Shown here: positions 25,000-33,484 of the stretch, in pieces
Numbering within the stretch: position 1 is the first letter of the stretch
Layout: every line of letters begins with the position of its first letter
NCBI RefSeq assembly: GCF_010550245.1
Contig: NZ_JAAGLU010000015.1
Coordinates: forward strand, 167,375-231,374
Reading direction: 5' to 3'
DNA from: Streptomyces sp. SID12501
Lineage (GTDB): Bacteria; Actinomycetota; Actinomycetes; Streptomycetales; Streptomycetaceae
Length of the DNA: 64,000 bases
Translations under genes and position numbers: made by a program
Notes under the pieces: generated by a model
Told to the model about the DNA's origin: nothing
Database searches by the model: none
The model's input: only the letters and a program-made list of their open reading frames with translations

Positions 25000-25166
25000 G
25001 TACGTCTGCCGCCTTTCTGCGGATACCACAGTCGGGAGAAGCGGGGGAAGAACTCGGCCGCTGCGCCGAGGAACCACGGGGCGCCGCGGGATCTCGCGTC
25101 CTGCCGGCCGACGCGCCGACTCGGTGTCGGCGGGCCGATGCCCGGGGGCCGGCCGGTGCGTGGTTC

Positions 25167-26666
25167 TCACGTACGTGTCCACTGGGAGGCGGCGGTCGCG
25201 GCGCAGGTTCGCTGTTCGAGAAGGGCCAGGTTCGCGGTCGAGGCGCCGACGACGTTGACGCACTTGCCGCTGTGGCGGGCCCTGAGCTGGTGGTAACCGT
25301 CGCTGGCGACCCACTCGAACTGCTGGTTGCCGGCGGAGCGGCAGGGGTACTGGATGATGCCCGCGCCGTCGGCGGTGGACGCGCCGCTCACGTCCAGGCA
25401 CTTGCCGCTGTTGAGGCTCTCGATCTGGAAGTAGCCGTCGCCCACGTCGACGAAGCGCCACTGCTGCCAGGCATTGCCGTACCAGGTGTACTGGCCGACC
25501 TTCACTCCGTCGTCGGTGTTGGGCGCCTGGACGTCCATGACCTTGCCGCTGTTGCGGTTGGTCAACCGGTAGTACGTCACTACGGGTTCGCCGGACGGAA
25601 CAGTCAGGGCGGTACTCGTGGCCTCCGGGACACCGAGGTTCGGAGATCCGTCCGCGTTCCAGGTGATCTTCTGGATCCGGGTGGTGCGGGTGGTACCGCA
25701 GCTCTGGGAGGACGAGGAGTTGGCGTGGTAGACGATCCAGTCCTCGGTGCCGTCCGGGGACTGGAAGAAACCGTTGTGGCCCGGGCCGTACACGCTGTTC
25801 GCGTCGTTGCGCTCGAAGACCGGCTCCGCGCTCTTCACCCAGGAACTCGCGTCCAGCGGGTCACCGCCGGAGAAGGTGAGCAGGCCCAGCTTGTAGTCCG
25901 GGCCCTGGCACGCACTCGCGGAATAGGTGAGGAACGTCTTCCCGTCGTGCTGCAACGCGACCGGAGCCTCGTTCATCGGGGTGCCCTGCGTCTCCCAGGA
26001 GTAGGTCGGGGCGGAGATCCGCGTACGGGACCCGGTCACGGTCCAGGGGTCGCTCAACTCGGCGATGTAGATGCTCGGGTCGGAGCCGGCCCACTGCGTC
26101 GTCGACACCCCCGACCAGGTGAAGTACAGCCGGCCGTCGATGGTGACCACGCTGCCGTCGATGCCCCACCAGTCGTCGGCGCCGAAGATCATGCCCTTGT
26201 ACGTGTACGGGCCGAGCGGATCGGTGCCGGAACTCTCCAGCACGTGCACGCGCTGGGCCTCGATGTCACCCGTACCGGCGGAGTAGTAGATGTACCAGCG
26301 TCTGCCGTTGGGGCCGTCGAGCAGGTGCATCTCCGGCGCCCAGATGTAGGTGTCACGGCCGGTGGCGTGGGCGCTGAACACCGGCACCGGCGAGGCCGCC
26401 TTCAACGCCTCGACGGTAGGCGCCTTCCGCATCGTCAGCGGCCCGCTGTACGGCGTCGTCATCTCGTAGTAGTTACCGTCGTAGTACGTCATGTACGGGT
26501 CCGCGCCGGAACTGTTGAGCGGGTTGGTGAACGTCGCCGTGGCCGCCCGCGCACTGGGCGCGGCCGCCACAGTCCCGACCGTCAGGCCACCGATGACGAC
26601 GGCGAACGCCGCCACCGTGGAGCACAGTCGGCGGACTAACACAGAGCTACTTCTTGTGATGCGCAT
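25167..26666 (-). CDS. Secreted GH43 glycosidase with ricin-type lectin domain
   Basis: 499 residues: signal peptide (about 1-42), GH43 catalytic domain (about 45-350) and a C-terminal ricin B-type carbohydrate-binding trefoil (about 365-499, with VMDVQAPNTDDGVKVGQYTW, CLDVSGASTADGAGIIQYPC and CVNVVGASTANLALLEQRTC as its three repeats). GH43 catalytic acids are suggested by SSGADPYMTYYDGNYY (base), WWGIDGSVV and PMNEAPVAL (general acid region). It acts outside the cell on arabinan or xylan side chains. It is first in a two-gene minus-strand cluster beside an IclR regulator. Confidence 0.88.
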   Translation of the reverse strand: MRITRSSSVLVRRLCSTVAAFAVVIGGLTVGTVAAAPSARAATATFTNPLNSSGADPYMTYYDGNYYEMTTPYSGPLTMRKAPTVEALKAASPVPVFSAHATGRDTYIWAPEMHLLDGPNGRRWYIYYSAGTGDIEAQRVHVLESSGTDPLGPYTYKGMIFGADDWWGIDGSVVTIDGRLYFTWSGVSTTQWAGSDPSIYIAELSDPWTVTGSRTRISAPTYSWETQGTPMNEAPVALQHDGKTFLTYSASACQGPDYKLGLLTFSGGDPLDASSWVKSAEPVFERNDANSVYGPGHNGFFQSPDGTEDWIVYHANSSSSQSCGTTRTTRIQKITWNADGSPNLGVPEATSTALTVPSGEPVVTYYRLTNRNSGKVMDVQAPNTDDGVKVGQYTWYGNAWQQWRFVDVGDGYFQIESLNSGKCLDVSGASTADGAGIIQYPCRSAGNQQFEWVASDGYHQLRARHSGKCVNVVGASTANLALLEQRTCAATAASQWTRT

Positions 26667-27008
26667 GACAGACTGCGGCTCCTCGCTGCGGGAGGGTGGT
26701 CGTCACGGTGGAGCTTGTCCACGGAGCGACGGCGCCGGACGGGAAGGGATGCGGCAATTGCAAGGACCCGCGGCTCACATCGCGGGATATCCCTTGGAAA
26801 ACTTGGGCGAGAATCAACGGCCCATTTTTGTTCGGAATTTAGAACGTCGTTCGATGATTCGGCCAGACGCTAGAGGGGGCACCGGGACATGTCAAGAGAG
26901 TGGGAGGAAGATGGCCGGAGCCTGTGTCTCCCTTGGCAAGGGTCCGCATCGCGGGCACCCGTTAAGCTGGTGAAACACCGCAGGCGGGATCGCAGTCGAG
27001 GAGCGCCG
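26667..27008. promoter_or_regulatory. Divergent promoter region, GH43 genes / IclR gene
   Basis: 342 bp without a gene. It carries a relatively AT-rich core with overlapping inverted repeats at 26830-26852: GTTC-N8-GAAC and GAAC-N3-GTTC, sharing the central GAAC. This resembles an IclR-type operator and would let the regulator act on both directions. Confidence 0.5.
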
Positions 27009-27800
27009 TTGCCACGCCGGGGAGCAGGACCGGATTTCATCGAGGCGCTCGCACGCGGCTTGGAGGTCATCGCCGCGTTCCGGCCCGGGCAGCCGCAGAT
27101 GTCCCTGTCCCAGATCGCCGACGCGACCGGGCTCGCCAGGCCGACCGCGCGCCGGATTCTGCTCACCCTGGAGGAACTCGGCTACGTCCGCTCGTCCGAG
27201 ACGAGGTTCGCGCTGACCCCCAGGGTCCTCGAACTCGGGGTCGCCTACGTGCGTTCCATGGGCTTGTGGGACATTGCCCGGCCGCACATGGAACGACTTG
27301 TGGAGCAGACCGGCGAATCGTGCTCCGTGGCCCAGCTGGACGGATCCGACATCATCTACGTCGCTCGGGTGGCCGTTGCCAAGCTGGTGACTCTCTCGGT
27401 ACAGATCGGAACGCGTTTCCCGGCACTGCAGACCTCCCTGGGCAAGGTGCTGCTCGCAGCCCTGCCCGCCGAGGACCTGGAGCGGGTGCTCACCGAACCG
27501 TCCCGCTCGGGGCTGACGCCCTCCTGGCAGCCCAGACGGCAGGAACGTGACATAGAGCTGCGGGAGGTGCGCGCCCGCGGATGGGCGCTCACCGATGAAC
27601 AGTTGGCGCCCGGCATCCGGTCTGTCGCGGCCCCGCTGCGCGACGGCTCGGGCCGGGTCATCGCGGCGGTCAATGTCAACTGCCACGCGGCCGAGACCTC
27701 GCTGGAGCGGCTCGTTGAGCATCATCTGCCGCTGCTGCTACAGACCGCGGAAGACATCAGCACGGATTTCGCCCGTCTCTCCGCGGTGCCGCACCGCTGA
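27009..27800 (+). CDS. IclR-family transcriptional regulator
   Basis: 263 residues. An N-terminal winged HTH (MSLSQIADATGLARPTARRILLTLEELGYV) is followed by the GAF-like IclR effector domain (ALQTSLGKVLLAALP, then the conserved ALTDEQLAPGIRSVAAPLRD). It resembles the PcaR/PobR-type subgroup that controls aromatic catabolism. GAGGAG six bases before TTG at 27009 favours that start over the 40-codon longer frame, whose extra residues look non-coding. It is divergent from the GH43 genes, and could control those or the ring-cleavage operon beyond. Confidence 0.87.
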   Translation: MPRRGAGPDFIEALARGLEVIAAFRPGQPQMSLSQIADATGLARPTARRILLTLEELGYVRSSETRFALTPRVLELGVAYVRSMGLWDIARPHMERLVEQTGESCSVAQLDGSDIIYVARVAVAKLVTLSVQIGTRFPALQTSLGKVLLAALPAEDLERVLTEPSRSGLTPSWQPRRQERDIELREVRARGWALTDEQLAPGIRSVAAPLRDGSGRVIAAVNVNCHAAETSLERLVEHHLPLLLQTAEDISTDFARLSAVPHR

Positions 27801-27904
27801 CGCGACGGCGCCCGTGCGGACGTCTGCCCGAGGCGTGTCCCGCTTCCTCGACGGCTTCGGGATCGAGTGGTGCGGGTATGAACTCCTGGAGCCGGTCCGC
27901 GCAG

Positions 27905-28045
27905 GCGTCGGCGAAGAGTTTTCGCCGGCGGCGATGGACTGCCCGGTGATGTGGGCCGACTCCTTCGACACCACGTACACGATCACCGGTGCCGCGTCGC
28001 GAACAGCGCCATTTCGTCGGGATCCCCCGGGCGCTGTGCGACGTC
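27905..28045 (-). pseudogene. SDR C-terminal remnant, frameshifted
   Basis: On the minus strand one frame reads PGDPDEMA and, after a frameshift, another reads VYVVSKESAHITGQSIAAG. Together these resemble the end of short-chain dehydrogenases (DPDE-A-x-V-Y-SKESAHITGQSI). No upstream SDR body is present. It occupies part of the 340-bp gap between the IclR gene and the citryl-CoA-lyase-like gene; the rest of that gap holds nothing recognisable. Confidence 0.4.
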
Positions 28046-28139
28046 CTCGACCGAAGCCGGGCCGCCGTGGCCCCGTGGTCTGCGGCGGGAGCGGACAGGC
28101 GGGGTGCCGCGCATCCGCCCCACCACAGGGGACACCGGC

Positions 28140-28934
28140 TCAAGGCCGAGGCGGAACGGGCCGGTTGTTGAGGTCGACCGACAGGAAGATGTCGTTCGCG
28201 ACGGGGTTGCGGATCTCCTCGGCGAGCTGGCCGATGAGGCCTGCCGTGCGGGCCAGGAGGGCGAAGGCACGCAGCAGTTGCAGCGGGAGACCGAGGTCTG
28301 CCAGCGCGGCGCCGCAGACGCCGGCACCGTTGAGGGGCAGCGTCCTGCCCAGCACCTGCGGGTGGACCCGGCCGATGGCCGCGAACAGCGACAGATGCGG
28401 GCCGAACAGGCCCTCTTCGGTGGCGATGTGGAACAGTCGCGGGGTACGGGGATCGCCCTGCTTGTGGACGTGGTGTCCGAGGCCGGGTACCAGCTGCCCG
28501 GCCGCTCGGGCGGAGCGTACGGTGGCGAGGGCGAGTTCGTCCCAGCCGGCGTCGTCGGCCGGGTGGGTGTCCTTCACCGTCGACAGTGCGTCGTGCAGGA
28601 ACCGGCCGCAGTCCTCGGTCACGCCGAGGAAACGTGAGCCGCCGCCGAGGAGCCCGGCGGCGAGGGCGCCCTGGATCGAGTCCGGGGCCGACAGGTAGGT
28701 CAGCCGGGTCGTGATCGCGGTGGGGGTGAAGCCGTGGTCGGCGAGTGCGGCGAGTACGGCCTCGAAGACCCGTGTCTCTCCGGGGCTGGGGCGCCGCTGT
28801 GTGGCCAGCCAGAACGCCAGTTCCCCGAAGCCGACCTCGCCCATCACGTCTTCCGCGAGGTTCTGCCCGAGCAGGGTGATGCTGTCGAGGGAGGACGCAC
28901 CGAGTGCGGTCGGGTACTCAGGCCTCTCAGACAT
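28140..28934 (-). CDS. Citryl-CoA lyase-like protein (citrate synthase family)
   Basis: 264 residues corresponding to the core of citrate synthase. The active-site histidine motif appears as GLGHHVHKQGDPRTPRL, and ARTAGLIGQLAEEI is the conserved helix near the catalytic aspartate. Short homologues of this kind are annotated as citryl-CoA lyases, which cleave or form citryl-type CoA thioesters. It overlaps the CaiB-type CoA transferase gene by 8 bp, suggesting the transferase makes the thioester that this enzyme cleaves. It is the last gene of the operon. Confidence 0.78.
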   Translation of the reverse strand: MSERPEYPTALGASSLDSITLLGQNLAEDVMGEVGFGELAFWLATQRRPSPGETRVFEAVLAALADHGFTPTAITTRLTYLSAPDSIQGALAAGLLGGGSRFLGVTEDCGRFLHDALSTVKDTHPADDAGWDELALATVRSARAAGQLVPGLGHHVHKQGDPRTPRLFHIATEEGLFGPHLSLFAAIGRVHPQVLGRTLPLNGAGVCGAALADLGLPLQLLRAFALLARTAGLIGQLAEEIRNPVANDIFLSVDLNNRPVPPRP

Positions 28935-30093
28935 CGTCGTCCTCCAGCCACTTGCGCACTTCGGCTCCGTGTTCGTCGAGTTCGGGCGGGGGCAGCCGGT
29001 AGGCGGCGGGGGTCCGGGAGAAGCGGATCGGGTGCCGTGTGGTGGGTACGGCCCGCTCGCCCTGGCCGACCTCGACGACCGGGTCGAGTCCGAAGCGTTC
29101 GGCCATGGCGAAGCCGCCGTCGATGGTGTTGATCGGCCCGCAGGGGACCCCGGCCTCGATGAGCAGCTCGAACCACTCCAGGGCGGGCCTCGTTCGCAGC
29201 TGCTCGGCCAGGAGAGGCCGGAGCTCTTCCCGGCGTTCGGTGCGGTCGGCGTTGTGCCGGAAGCGGGGGTCGTCGGCGACCTCGGGGACGCCGAGGACCT
29301 CGCACAGTTTGCGGAACTGGCCGTCGTTGGCCGCGGTGACGATCAGGTCCTGGTCGGCCGTGGGCAGCGGCTCGTAGGGGAAGACGCTGGGGTGTGCGTT
29401 GCCCATGCGGTAGGGGACGGTGTCGCCGGCGACGTAGGAGGAGCTGTGGTTGACCAGCCCGGTCAGTGCCGAGGACAGCAGGTTCACCTCGACGTGCTGG
29501 CCCTGGCCGGTGGCGTCGCGGTGGCGCAGTGCGGCGAGGACGCCGATGACGGCGTGGTTGCCCGCCATCACGTCGAAGACCGAGATGCCTGCCCGGTAGG
29601 GCGGCCCGTCCGGGTCACCGGTGAGGCTCATCAGCCCCGAGATCGCCTGGACCATCAGGTCGTAGCCGGGCACGTTCCGGCCGGGCCCGGATCCGAAACC
29701 GCTGATCGACGCGTAGACCACGCCCGGGTTGCCGGTGCTCACCGAGGGATAGTCCAGTTCGTACCTGGCCAGTCCGCCCGGCTTGAAGTTCTCGATGACC
29801 ACGTCCGCCCGCCGTGCCAGCTTCCTGGCCAGCCGTGCGTCGGCCTCGTCGCGGAAGTCGAGCGCGATCGACCGCTTCCCGCGGTTGATGCCCAGGTAGT
29901 AGGTCGACACCCCGTCGCGCACCGGTGGCATCCAGCTGCGGGTGTCGTCCCCTTTAGGGCCCTCGACCTTCACCACGTCGGCGCCGAGATCCGCCAGCAG
30001 CATGGTCGCGTAGGGACCGGCCAGGATCCGGGAGAAGTCCGCCACCAGCAGACCGTCGAGCGGTCCTCGGGAGCCGCCTGAGCCGCCGTTCAT
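28927..30093 (-). CDS. CaiB/BaiF-type (class III) CoA transferase
   Basis: A 388-residue family III CoA transferase. LLVADFSRILAGPYATMLLADLGADVVKVE is the characteristic start; the catalytic aspartate is in the GISVFDVMAGNHA segment, and GVPCGPINTIDG lies near the end. It moves CoA between an acyl-CoA donor and a carboxylic acid. The gene starts 3 bp after the amidohydrolase and overlaps the lyase. It probably activates a di- or tricarboxylic acid produced by the upstream steps. Confidence 0.92.
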   Translation of the reverse strand: MNGGSGGSRGPLDGLLVADFSRILAGPYATMLLADLGADVVKVEGPKGDDTRSWMPPVRDGVSTYYLGINRGKRSIALDFRDEADARLARKLARRADVVIENFKPGGLARYELDYPSVSTGNPGVVYASISGFGSGPGRNVPGYDLMVQAISGLMSLTGDPDGPPYRAGISVFDVMAGNHAVIGVLAALRHRDATGQGQHVEVNLLSSALTGLVNHSSSYVAGDTVPYRMGNAHPSVFPYEPLPTADQDLIVTAANDGQFRKLCEVLGVPEVADDPRFRHNADRTERREELRPLLAEQLRTRPALEWFELLIEAGVPCGPINTIDGGFAMAERFGLDPVVEVGQGERAVPTTRHPIRFSRTPAAYRLPPPELDEHGAEVRKWLEDDDV

Positions 30094-30096
30094 GGG

Positions 30097-31572
30097 CTAT
30101 GCCTCCTCGTGCTGCACGGCGACACCTTCGCCGCGGTACTCGCTGTAGGTGTACGGGTTCGAGATCGGTTCGTCGGTCGGGATCTCCGGCTCGACGGCCT
30201 CCCGCCAGGCATCCTCACCCATGGTGGTGCGGGCGTACTCGACGGTCGCGGCGACCGCTGTGCGGGCCCGCTCCAGGTCGACGCCGACCAGCTCATGGGC
30301 GTACTTCACCACGGTTCCGTTGACGAGCACGGTGTGTACGTCGGCGCGGGTGGCCTGGTAGACCACGTGACCGTAGGGGTGCAGGATCGGGTACATCGCG
30401 GGGCTGCGGTCGTTCTTGAGCAGGACCAGGTCGGCCTTCTTGCCCGGGGTCAGCGAGCCGATGGTGTCGCTGAGGCCGAGCACTCCGGCGCCGCCGATCG
30501 TCGCCCATTCCACGACGTCCCGCGCGCGCAGCCGGTTGTGGACCACCGTCTCTCCGGCCGCGTGGGCCGCCATGTGCTCGCGCGTGCGGTCGGCCGACAG
30601 GGTCGCGCGCATGGCGGAGAACAGGTCGGCGCTGAACCACACGCTGGTGTCCGTCGACAGCGACACGGGGATGCCGTGGCGGCGCAGCAGCCAGGTGGGA
30701 GGGTAGCCTTGGCCGGCGTTGTGCTCGCTCTCCGCCGACACCGAGACCGTGCCGCCGGAGGCGGCGATCCGCTGGTAGGAGTCCTCGCTGAGCGTGGCCG
30801 AGTGCACGTAGGTGACGTCGGGCGTCATGAACCCGTGGTCCCACATCAGCCGGATGCCGTTGTCGTCGGTCGCGCCCCACACGCCCGCGTGCGTGGTGAC
30901 CGGCAGTCCCAGCTCGCGGGCCGCTTCGAACGCCGCCTTTTCCGGGAAGGCCTCGTCACCGGTGACGTCGAAGGCGAGCTGCAGGCCGAGCATGTCGTCC
31001 CGGCCGGAGAAGTGGCGGTCGACGAACGACCGGAACTCCTTCGAGCGGGTCCACTCCCAGGGGGCTCCGAGCAGGTTGCCGTAGGCGAGCACGAAGCGGC
31101 CCGGGACGGCGCGCAGTGATTCGACGGCCGCGTCACCGTGCTCGGGGGTCTGCAGGCCGTGAGACCAGTCCACCGTGGTGGTCACGCCCGCGTCGAGTGC
31201 CTCGATGCCGGACAGCAGGTTGCCGGCGTGGATGTCCTCGGGACGGAAGATCTTGCCCCAGTTGAGGTAGTAGAAGACGAAGTACTGGGAGAGGGTCCAG
31301 TCCGCCCCGAGGCCGCGCAGCGCGGTCTGCCACATGTGCCGGTGGGTGTCGACCATGCCGGGCATGAGGATGCCGCCGGCGCAGTCCACCACCACGGCGT
31401 CGTCCGGTGCCCGCAGTTCGCGCCCGACCTGCTCGATCCGTTCACCGCGGACCAGCACGTCGCCCCGGTCGAGCAAGCCGATCGCGGGGTCCATGGACAG
31501 CACCGTGGCGTCGCGGAACAGGACGGGGCGTCCCGGGGCGAAGTCTTCTGTGCGCGGTTGTTCGATCGGCAT
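30097..31572 (-). CDS. Amidohydrolase, TRZ/ATZ-type
   Basis: A 491-residue metal-dependent amidohydrolase. MVDTHRHMWQ carries the HxH metal pair, followed by a third histidine in TTHAGVWG, a fourth in YVHSATLS and the catalytic aspartate in LSTDTSVW. The family includes cytosine deaminase-like and s-triazine hydrolases that remove amino or chloro groups from N-heterocycles. GAGGTG precedes the ATG at 31572. It is closely related to the truncated amidohydrolase at 34511. In an operon with a ring-cleaving dioxygenase it may deaminate a heteroaromatic intermediate. Confidence 0.9.
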   Translation of the reverse strand: MPIEQPRTEDFAPGRPVLFRDATVLSMDPAIGLLDRGDVLVRGERIEQVGRELRAPDDAVVVDCAGGILMPGMVDTHRHMWQTALRGLGADWTLSQYFVFYYLNWGKIFRPEDIHAGNLLSGIEALDAGVTTTVDWSHGLQTPEHGDAAVESLRAVPGRFVLAYGNLLGAPWEWTRSKEFRSFVDRHFSGRDDMLGLQLAFDVTGDEAFPEKAAFEAARELGLPVTTHAGVWGATDDNGIRLMWDHGFMTPDVTYVHSATLSEDSYQRIAASGGTVSVSAESEHNAGQGYPPTWLLRRHGIPVSLSTDTSVWFSADLFSAMRATLSADRTREHMAAHAAGETVVHNRLRARDVVEWATIGGAGVLGLSDTIGSLTPGKKADLVLLKNDRSPAMYPILHPYGHVVYQATRADVHTVLVNGTVVKYAHELVGVDLERARTAVAATVEYARTTMGEDAWREAVEPEIPTDEPISNPYTYSEYRGEGVAVQHEEA

Positions 31573-31576
31573 CTGG

Positions 31577-32101
31577 TCACCTCGTTGTGGAGTGTGTGGT
31601 CGTGGTCCGGGCACGCAGTACCCGGGAGCGGGCGGTCAGCGGCACGACCGCGATGGCCAGACCGAGAGCCGGCGCCGCGAACCCCCACCCGTAGCCGTCC
31701 AGTCGGTCCAGCCCGAGCGCGTGGTCGAGCGACCAGGCGCCCGGACCGGTGAAGGCGAGCACAACGGCCACGGCGCCGTACCAGAAGGGCACCTCGCAGC
31801 CGCCTTTCTGGGCCCAGAAACCGTTCGGTGCGGTCGCCGTCGCGGCGACGGTCATCGTGCCGACGACCACCGCGCAGCCGCCGGGCGTCAGCAGCCCGGC
31901 CGCGACCGAGGCCGCTCCGGCGAGTTCGGCCAGGGCGGCGACGAGCACCATCCGCCGGCCGGGCACGAAGCCCCACTGCTCGAAGACGGCGGCCGTTCCG
32001 GCGCGCCCTGCGCCGCCGAACCAGCCGAACAGCTTCTGGGTGCCGTGGCCGAACAGCAGCGCGGCGAGCAGCAGCCGTAGCAGGAGCAGCCCCAGGTTCA
32101 C
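31577..32101 (-). CDS. DoxX-family membrane protein
   Basis: 174 residues with four hydrophobic segments. LLLLRLLLAALLFGHGTQKLFGWF is the DoxX start, followed by AALAELAGAASVAAGLLTP. Family members are small membrane proteins linked to quinone redox chemistry and oxidative stress; the name comes from a thiosulfate:quinone oxidoreductase subunit. Its GTG start overlaps the TGA of the dioxygenase gene (GTGA) and it ends 4 bp before the amidohydrolase, so it is firmly part of the operon. Its exact role is unknown. Confidence 0.87.
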   Translation of the reverse strand: MNLGLLLLRLLLAALLFGHGTQKLFGWFGGAGRAGTAAVFEQWGFVPGRRMVLVAALAELAGAASVAAGLLTPGGCAVVVGTMTVAATATAPNGFWAQKGGCEVPFWYGAVAVVLAFTGPGAWSLDHALGLDRLDGYGWGFAAPALGLAIAVVPLTARSRVLRARTTTTHSTTR

Positions 32102-32982
32102 GACCGCGGCCCGCCCGCGTCGTCCCGGGACTGGAGCACGAAATCGAACTCGGCGTGCAGATAGGGCTCGTCGATCGTGCCGCCGTCGGGACAAGGGCCG
32201 GCCGGTTCCTCGGCGAAGCGCACGATCAGCTCGTCCTTGGTGCCGAACACGACGTCGGTGTCGAGGAATGCGGAGCCCTGCCGGAACAGATGGGTGATGA
32301 GCTTCTCGTAGCCGGGGTGGTCGATGAGGAAGTGGATGTGCGCGGGACGGAAGTAGCTGATGTCCGTCCTGCTGACGAGGTCACCTACCGGGCCGTCCAT
32401 CGGGATCGCGTAGCCGCGTGGCGCGATCGTGCGCACGCAGTACGTGCCGTCCGCGCGCGTCCGGTACAGCGCGCGCAGCCGCGCCTCGTCGATCTCCGGG
32501 AGCTGGGCCTCGTACGTGCCGTCGGCGTCGGCCTGCCACACGTCCATGACGACGTCCGGCAGCGGGGTGCCGTCGAGGTCCAGCACGCGGCCGGTGACGA
32601 ACAGCGGGGTTCCCGGGATGCCGTCGGACATGTCGGCGCCGAACGCCGCAGTGGGTGAACCGTCGATGTGGAACGGGCCGAGCACCGTCGCCGGAGTCGC
32701 GTCCGGCGAGAAGCGGTGGTTGAGCTGGACGACGAGCGTGCTCAGGCCGAGGACGTCGGAGGCGAGGATGAACTCCTGACGCTTGTCGTCGCTGACCCGG
32801 CCCGTCGCGGTGAGCCATTCGACGGCCGCCGCCCACTCCTGTTCGGTGAGCCCGACCTCGCGGGCGTACGCGTGCAGATGCCGCACCAGGGATGTCATCA
32901 GCTCGGCGAGCCGGGGGGAGTGAGCGGTGGCCCACCGTTTCACGGCGAGATCCGTGATGTTGTCCTCCGTCACGAAGGCCAT
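32098..32982 (-). CDS. Intradiol ring-cleavage dioxygenase
   Basis: 294 residues. An N-terminal helical dimerisation domain (to about 100) precedes the beta-sandwich catalytic domain. The non-heme Fe(III) ligands are visible as Tyr in DADGTYEAQ, Tyr in PRGYAIPMDG and the two His of RPAHIHFLI. LGPFHIDGSP is also conserved. It most resembles catechol/hydroxyquinol 1,2-dioxygenases, which open ortho-diphenols to muconates. An excellent AAGGAGG precedes the ATG at 32982. It is the first gene of a five-gene operon. Confidence 0.93.
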   Translation of the reverse strand: MAFVTEDNITDLAVKRWATAHSPRLAELMTSLVRHLHAYAREVGLTEQEWAAAVEWLTATGRVSDDKRQEFILASDVLGLSTLVVQLNHRFSPDATPATVLGPFHIDGSPTAAFGADMSDGIPGTPLFVTGRVLDLDGTPLPDVVMDVWQADADGTYEAQLPEIDEARLRALYRTRADGTYCVRTIAPRGYAIPMDGPVGDLVSRTDISYFRPAHIHFLIDHPGYEKLITHLFRQGSAFLDTDVVFGTKDELIVRFAEEPAGPCPDGGTIDEPYLHAEFDFVLQSRDDAGGPRS

Positions 32983-33484
32983 GAATCCTCCTTGATTCGA
33001 TCGACCTTGACCGCGATGCGGACGTTCGTCCGTACAGCGGACATGGTGGCGCATGGTTGACGGATAAATCAAGCCCTCGGGCGAGCAGGACTCACTGGCT
33101 GGGTTGAGGTCCGTTCTGCCGCAACCGTGGCCAGTCACCTGTAGGTCGGGCCACCCGTGGGTCGCACCTGACTCCGGGCAGGCGACCGGGCCAGAGGCCC
33201 GGGGAGGTCGGAACATGGCGTTGCCGTTGGCCGAGGTGGCCCGTACGTCCTGGACGGCGTCCCGGTGAGCCTTTTCAGCTGACAGAGAGGGCGACGATCA
33301 CGCATCGTCAGCCCTCGGCGACATCACGCATCAAAGGTCAGTGGTGACCGAGGGCGGTATCGGCTTCGCCGACCACGAAAGTAACCTCTGAATTGCCATC
33401 GCGCGCGATGCGGTGAGCATGTTCCTGTATACCTGCCAGAGCCACTTCGACCCGTACACCGCTACCAGCACCCCGAAGCACGCC
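32983..33484. other. Intergenic region upstream of the dioxygenase operon
   Basis: About 500 bp with no recognisable gene. It must contain the operon promoter on the minus strand and the end of the pirin transcript. No strong inverted repeat was found. Confidence 0.4.

Noticed and set aside
29039..30081. Plus-strand frames within the CaiB transferase gene
   Set aside because: Shadows of a coding strand with intact family motifs.
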